Assembly: GCA_021604265.1 (NCBI GenBank)
Contig: BQIY01000155.1
Span: forward strand, 1-6,053
Source of the DNA: Nitrospirales bacterium
GTDB lineage: Bacteria > Nitrospirota > Nitrospiria > Nitrospirales > UBA8639
Reading direction: 5' to 3'
Length of the DNA stretch: 6,053 bases
A program made the translations under genes and the position numbers. Positions 5,184 to 6,053 of the stretch are shown in pieces (the first letter of the stretch is position 1; the number at the start of each line of letters is the position of its first letter). Under the pieces are notes generated by a model, which saw only the letters and a list, made by a program, of their open reading frames with translations, ran no database searches and was not told where the DNA came from.

Positions 5184-6029
5184 ATGATTTTTCTCATCAT
5201 CACAGTTCTGGCGTGGGCCATTTTGAGTGTTGGCATGCTTGGAGTGGAATGGGGATATGGTGCATGGGCACAAGCTCGTTTATACACGACGGCTCAATTT
5301 TTAGCTCTCGACTCATTTCCCAATCCCCAAAATCAAGGCCGGAAAGAAGCGATGATTGAAATGATCATGGGGCCAAATTCATCGATCAAAGCGGAAAAAA
5401 ATTTTCCCCGCCCAGGTGTGACCCAGATACGACTCGCCAAGGATTTTGGATGGCCGTTGCCGTCACTGTTGAAAGGTAATTTTGTTCATCAACCCTTCTC
5501 TGTCCTCGAAATTGCTAGTTCCGCAACGGCGCAATTGCTTCCCGCTAGGCAGATTGGCTTGCCGCAATCTGGTCATCTTACGCTACTGGGTGCCTTGCCA
5601 TGCGCATTCGATAAAGAGGCTTGGGAGGCCATGCCGGAACAAGTTCCGGTAGCGGTGTTGAGCAATTCATTGGGTAAAATCTTTCTCCAAGGAAAGCCCA
5701 TTGGGCAGTTTGGTCAGATCCTGACACATATCGGACAGACTGTGTCGGACCCTCAGCTCTTCCACCCTCTGCATGTACGTCTCGATGGATATGTATCAAT
5801 TTTTACAAAAATCGGAAAGGTCAATCGTGTGGTAGGGTTTGGACGTGTTCAAATATATGGCACCTATCCCAATGTGTGGCTTCGCAAGCAAGTGCTCACG
5901 ACCGGGAGTCACAATGCGTCGACACAGTTCACGGGTGAGCGACCACGATTAAGTCAACAAGATCTTGCCAAGGTCTTGTCAGCCAATCGCATGCTCCAGG
6001 GGGCTGTCCTTGCTCCAACTCTCATCTAA
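5184..6029 (+). CDS. TadG-like pilus-assembly protein
   Basis: This 281-residue protein opens directly with a membrane segment (residues 2-20, I-F-L-I-I-T-V-L-A-W-A-I-L-S-V-G). It is followed by V-E-W-G-Y-G-A-W-A-Q-A-R-L-Y-T-T-A-Q-F-L-A-L-D (21-43). This matches the TadG N-terminal pattern of hydrophobic helix, acidic-x-G, then A-R-x-x-L-x-x-A-A-x-x-x-A-L. The rest, about 50-281, should be outside the inner membrane; I recognise no von Willebrand or other domain in it. TadG-family proteins act with TadE and TadF in Flp pilus assembly. ATG 5184 has only a weak GGA upstream, and a basic leader is missing. An overlapping frame from GTG 5113 supplies such a leader if one A is added at 5169-5173, so this ATG may not be the ancestral start. 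The next gene begins 11 bases after the stop, which supports an operon. Confidence 0.65.
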   Translation: MIFLIITVLAWAILSVGMLGVEWGYGAWAQARLYTTAQFLALDSFPNPQNQGRKEAMIEMIMGPNSSIKAEKNFPRPGVTQIRLAKDFGWPLPSLLKGNFVHQPFSVLEIASSATAQLLPARQIGLPQSGHLTLLGALPCAFDKEAWEAMPEQVPVAVLSNSLGKIFLQGKPIGQFGQILTHIGQTVSDPQLFHPLHVRLDGYVSIFTKIGKVNRVVGFGRVQIYGTYPNVWLRKQVLTTGSHNASTQFTGERPRLSQQDLAKVLSANRMLQGAVLAPTLI

Positions 6030-6040
6030 GAGGAATCAGT

Positions 6041-6053
6041 ATGGATCAGAATA
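6041..6053 (+). CDS. Start of a third gene in the Tad-like group (partial)
   Basis: ATG 6041 opens a frame reading M-D-Q-N before the window ends. It is preceded by AAGAGGA (6028-6034) with 6-base spacing, overlapping the stop codon of the TadG-like gene. The strong site and tight spacing support a real, co-transcribed gene, but four codons say nothing about its product. Confidence 0.6.

Noticed and set aside
5578..5799. Minus-strand frame of 73 codons opposite the TadG-like gene
   Set aside because: It is antisense to a continuous coding frame with no motif or ribosome binding site.

Overview
The window looks like chromosomal DNA of a Gram-negative bacterium with a middling base composition. 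The gene set is a molybdenum-cofactor MoaB, a thioredoxin-like [2Fe-2S] ferredoxin, a membrane-anchored retropepsin-like aspartic protease, Tad/Flp pilus proteins, and a DUF4160/DUF2442 pair. GGGGACATTCTCC-type repeats sit nearby. This would fit Nitrospirota or a proteobacterial lineage. That placement is a weak inference from gene content, because no ribosomal or other marker gene is present.

Layout. Positions 1-178 (minus) hold the N-terminus of a cation diffusion facilitator metal transporter that runs off the left edge. Positions 181-623 have no intact gene, only traces of a decayed minus-strand reading frame (298-488). Positions 624-862 (plus) are a broken DUF4160 gene, with one in-frame stop and one frameshift; its 3' end overlaps an intact DUF2442 gene (822-1085). 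The convergent gap 1086-1325 carries two copies of a short repeat, one of which forms a terminator-like hairpin. On the minus strand a housekeeping cluster follows, in transcription order: a gamma-glutamylcyclotransferase-like gene (2753-2310), a ferredoxin (2210-1884) and moaB (1868-1326). Positions 2754-3168 hold no recognisable gene. A minus-strand pair follows: an unrecognised small protein (4155-3796) and an aspartic protease (3747-3169).

From about 4210 to the right edge the plus strand carries a Tad/Flp-pilus-type group. It starts with a long TadE-like pseudopilin with a predicted prepilin-peptidase site. Next is a TadG-like protein whose N-terminus seems to be split by a one-base frameshift in an A-run. 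Last is the start of a third gene at 6041 with a good ribosome binding site.

I see no convincing new system. The observations most worth checking are the two lesions in the DUF4160 gene beside an intact partner, the apparent frameshift at the start of the TadG-like gene, the paired repeat between convergent genes, and the His-rich extension on MoaB.
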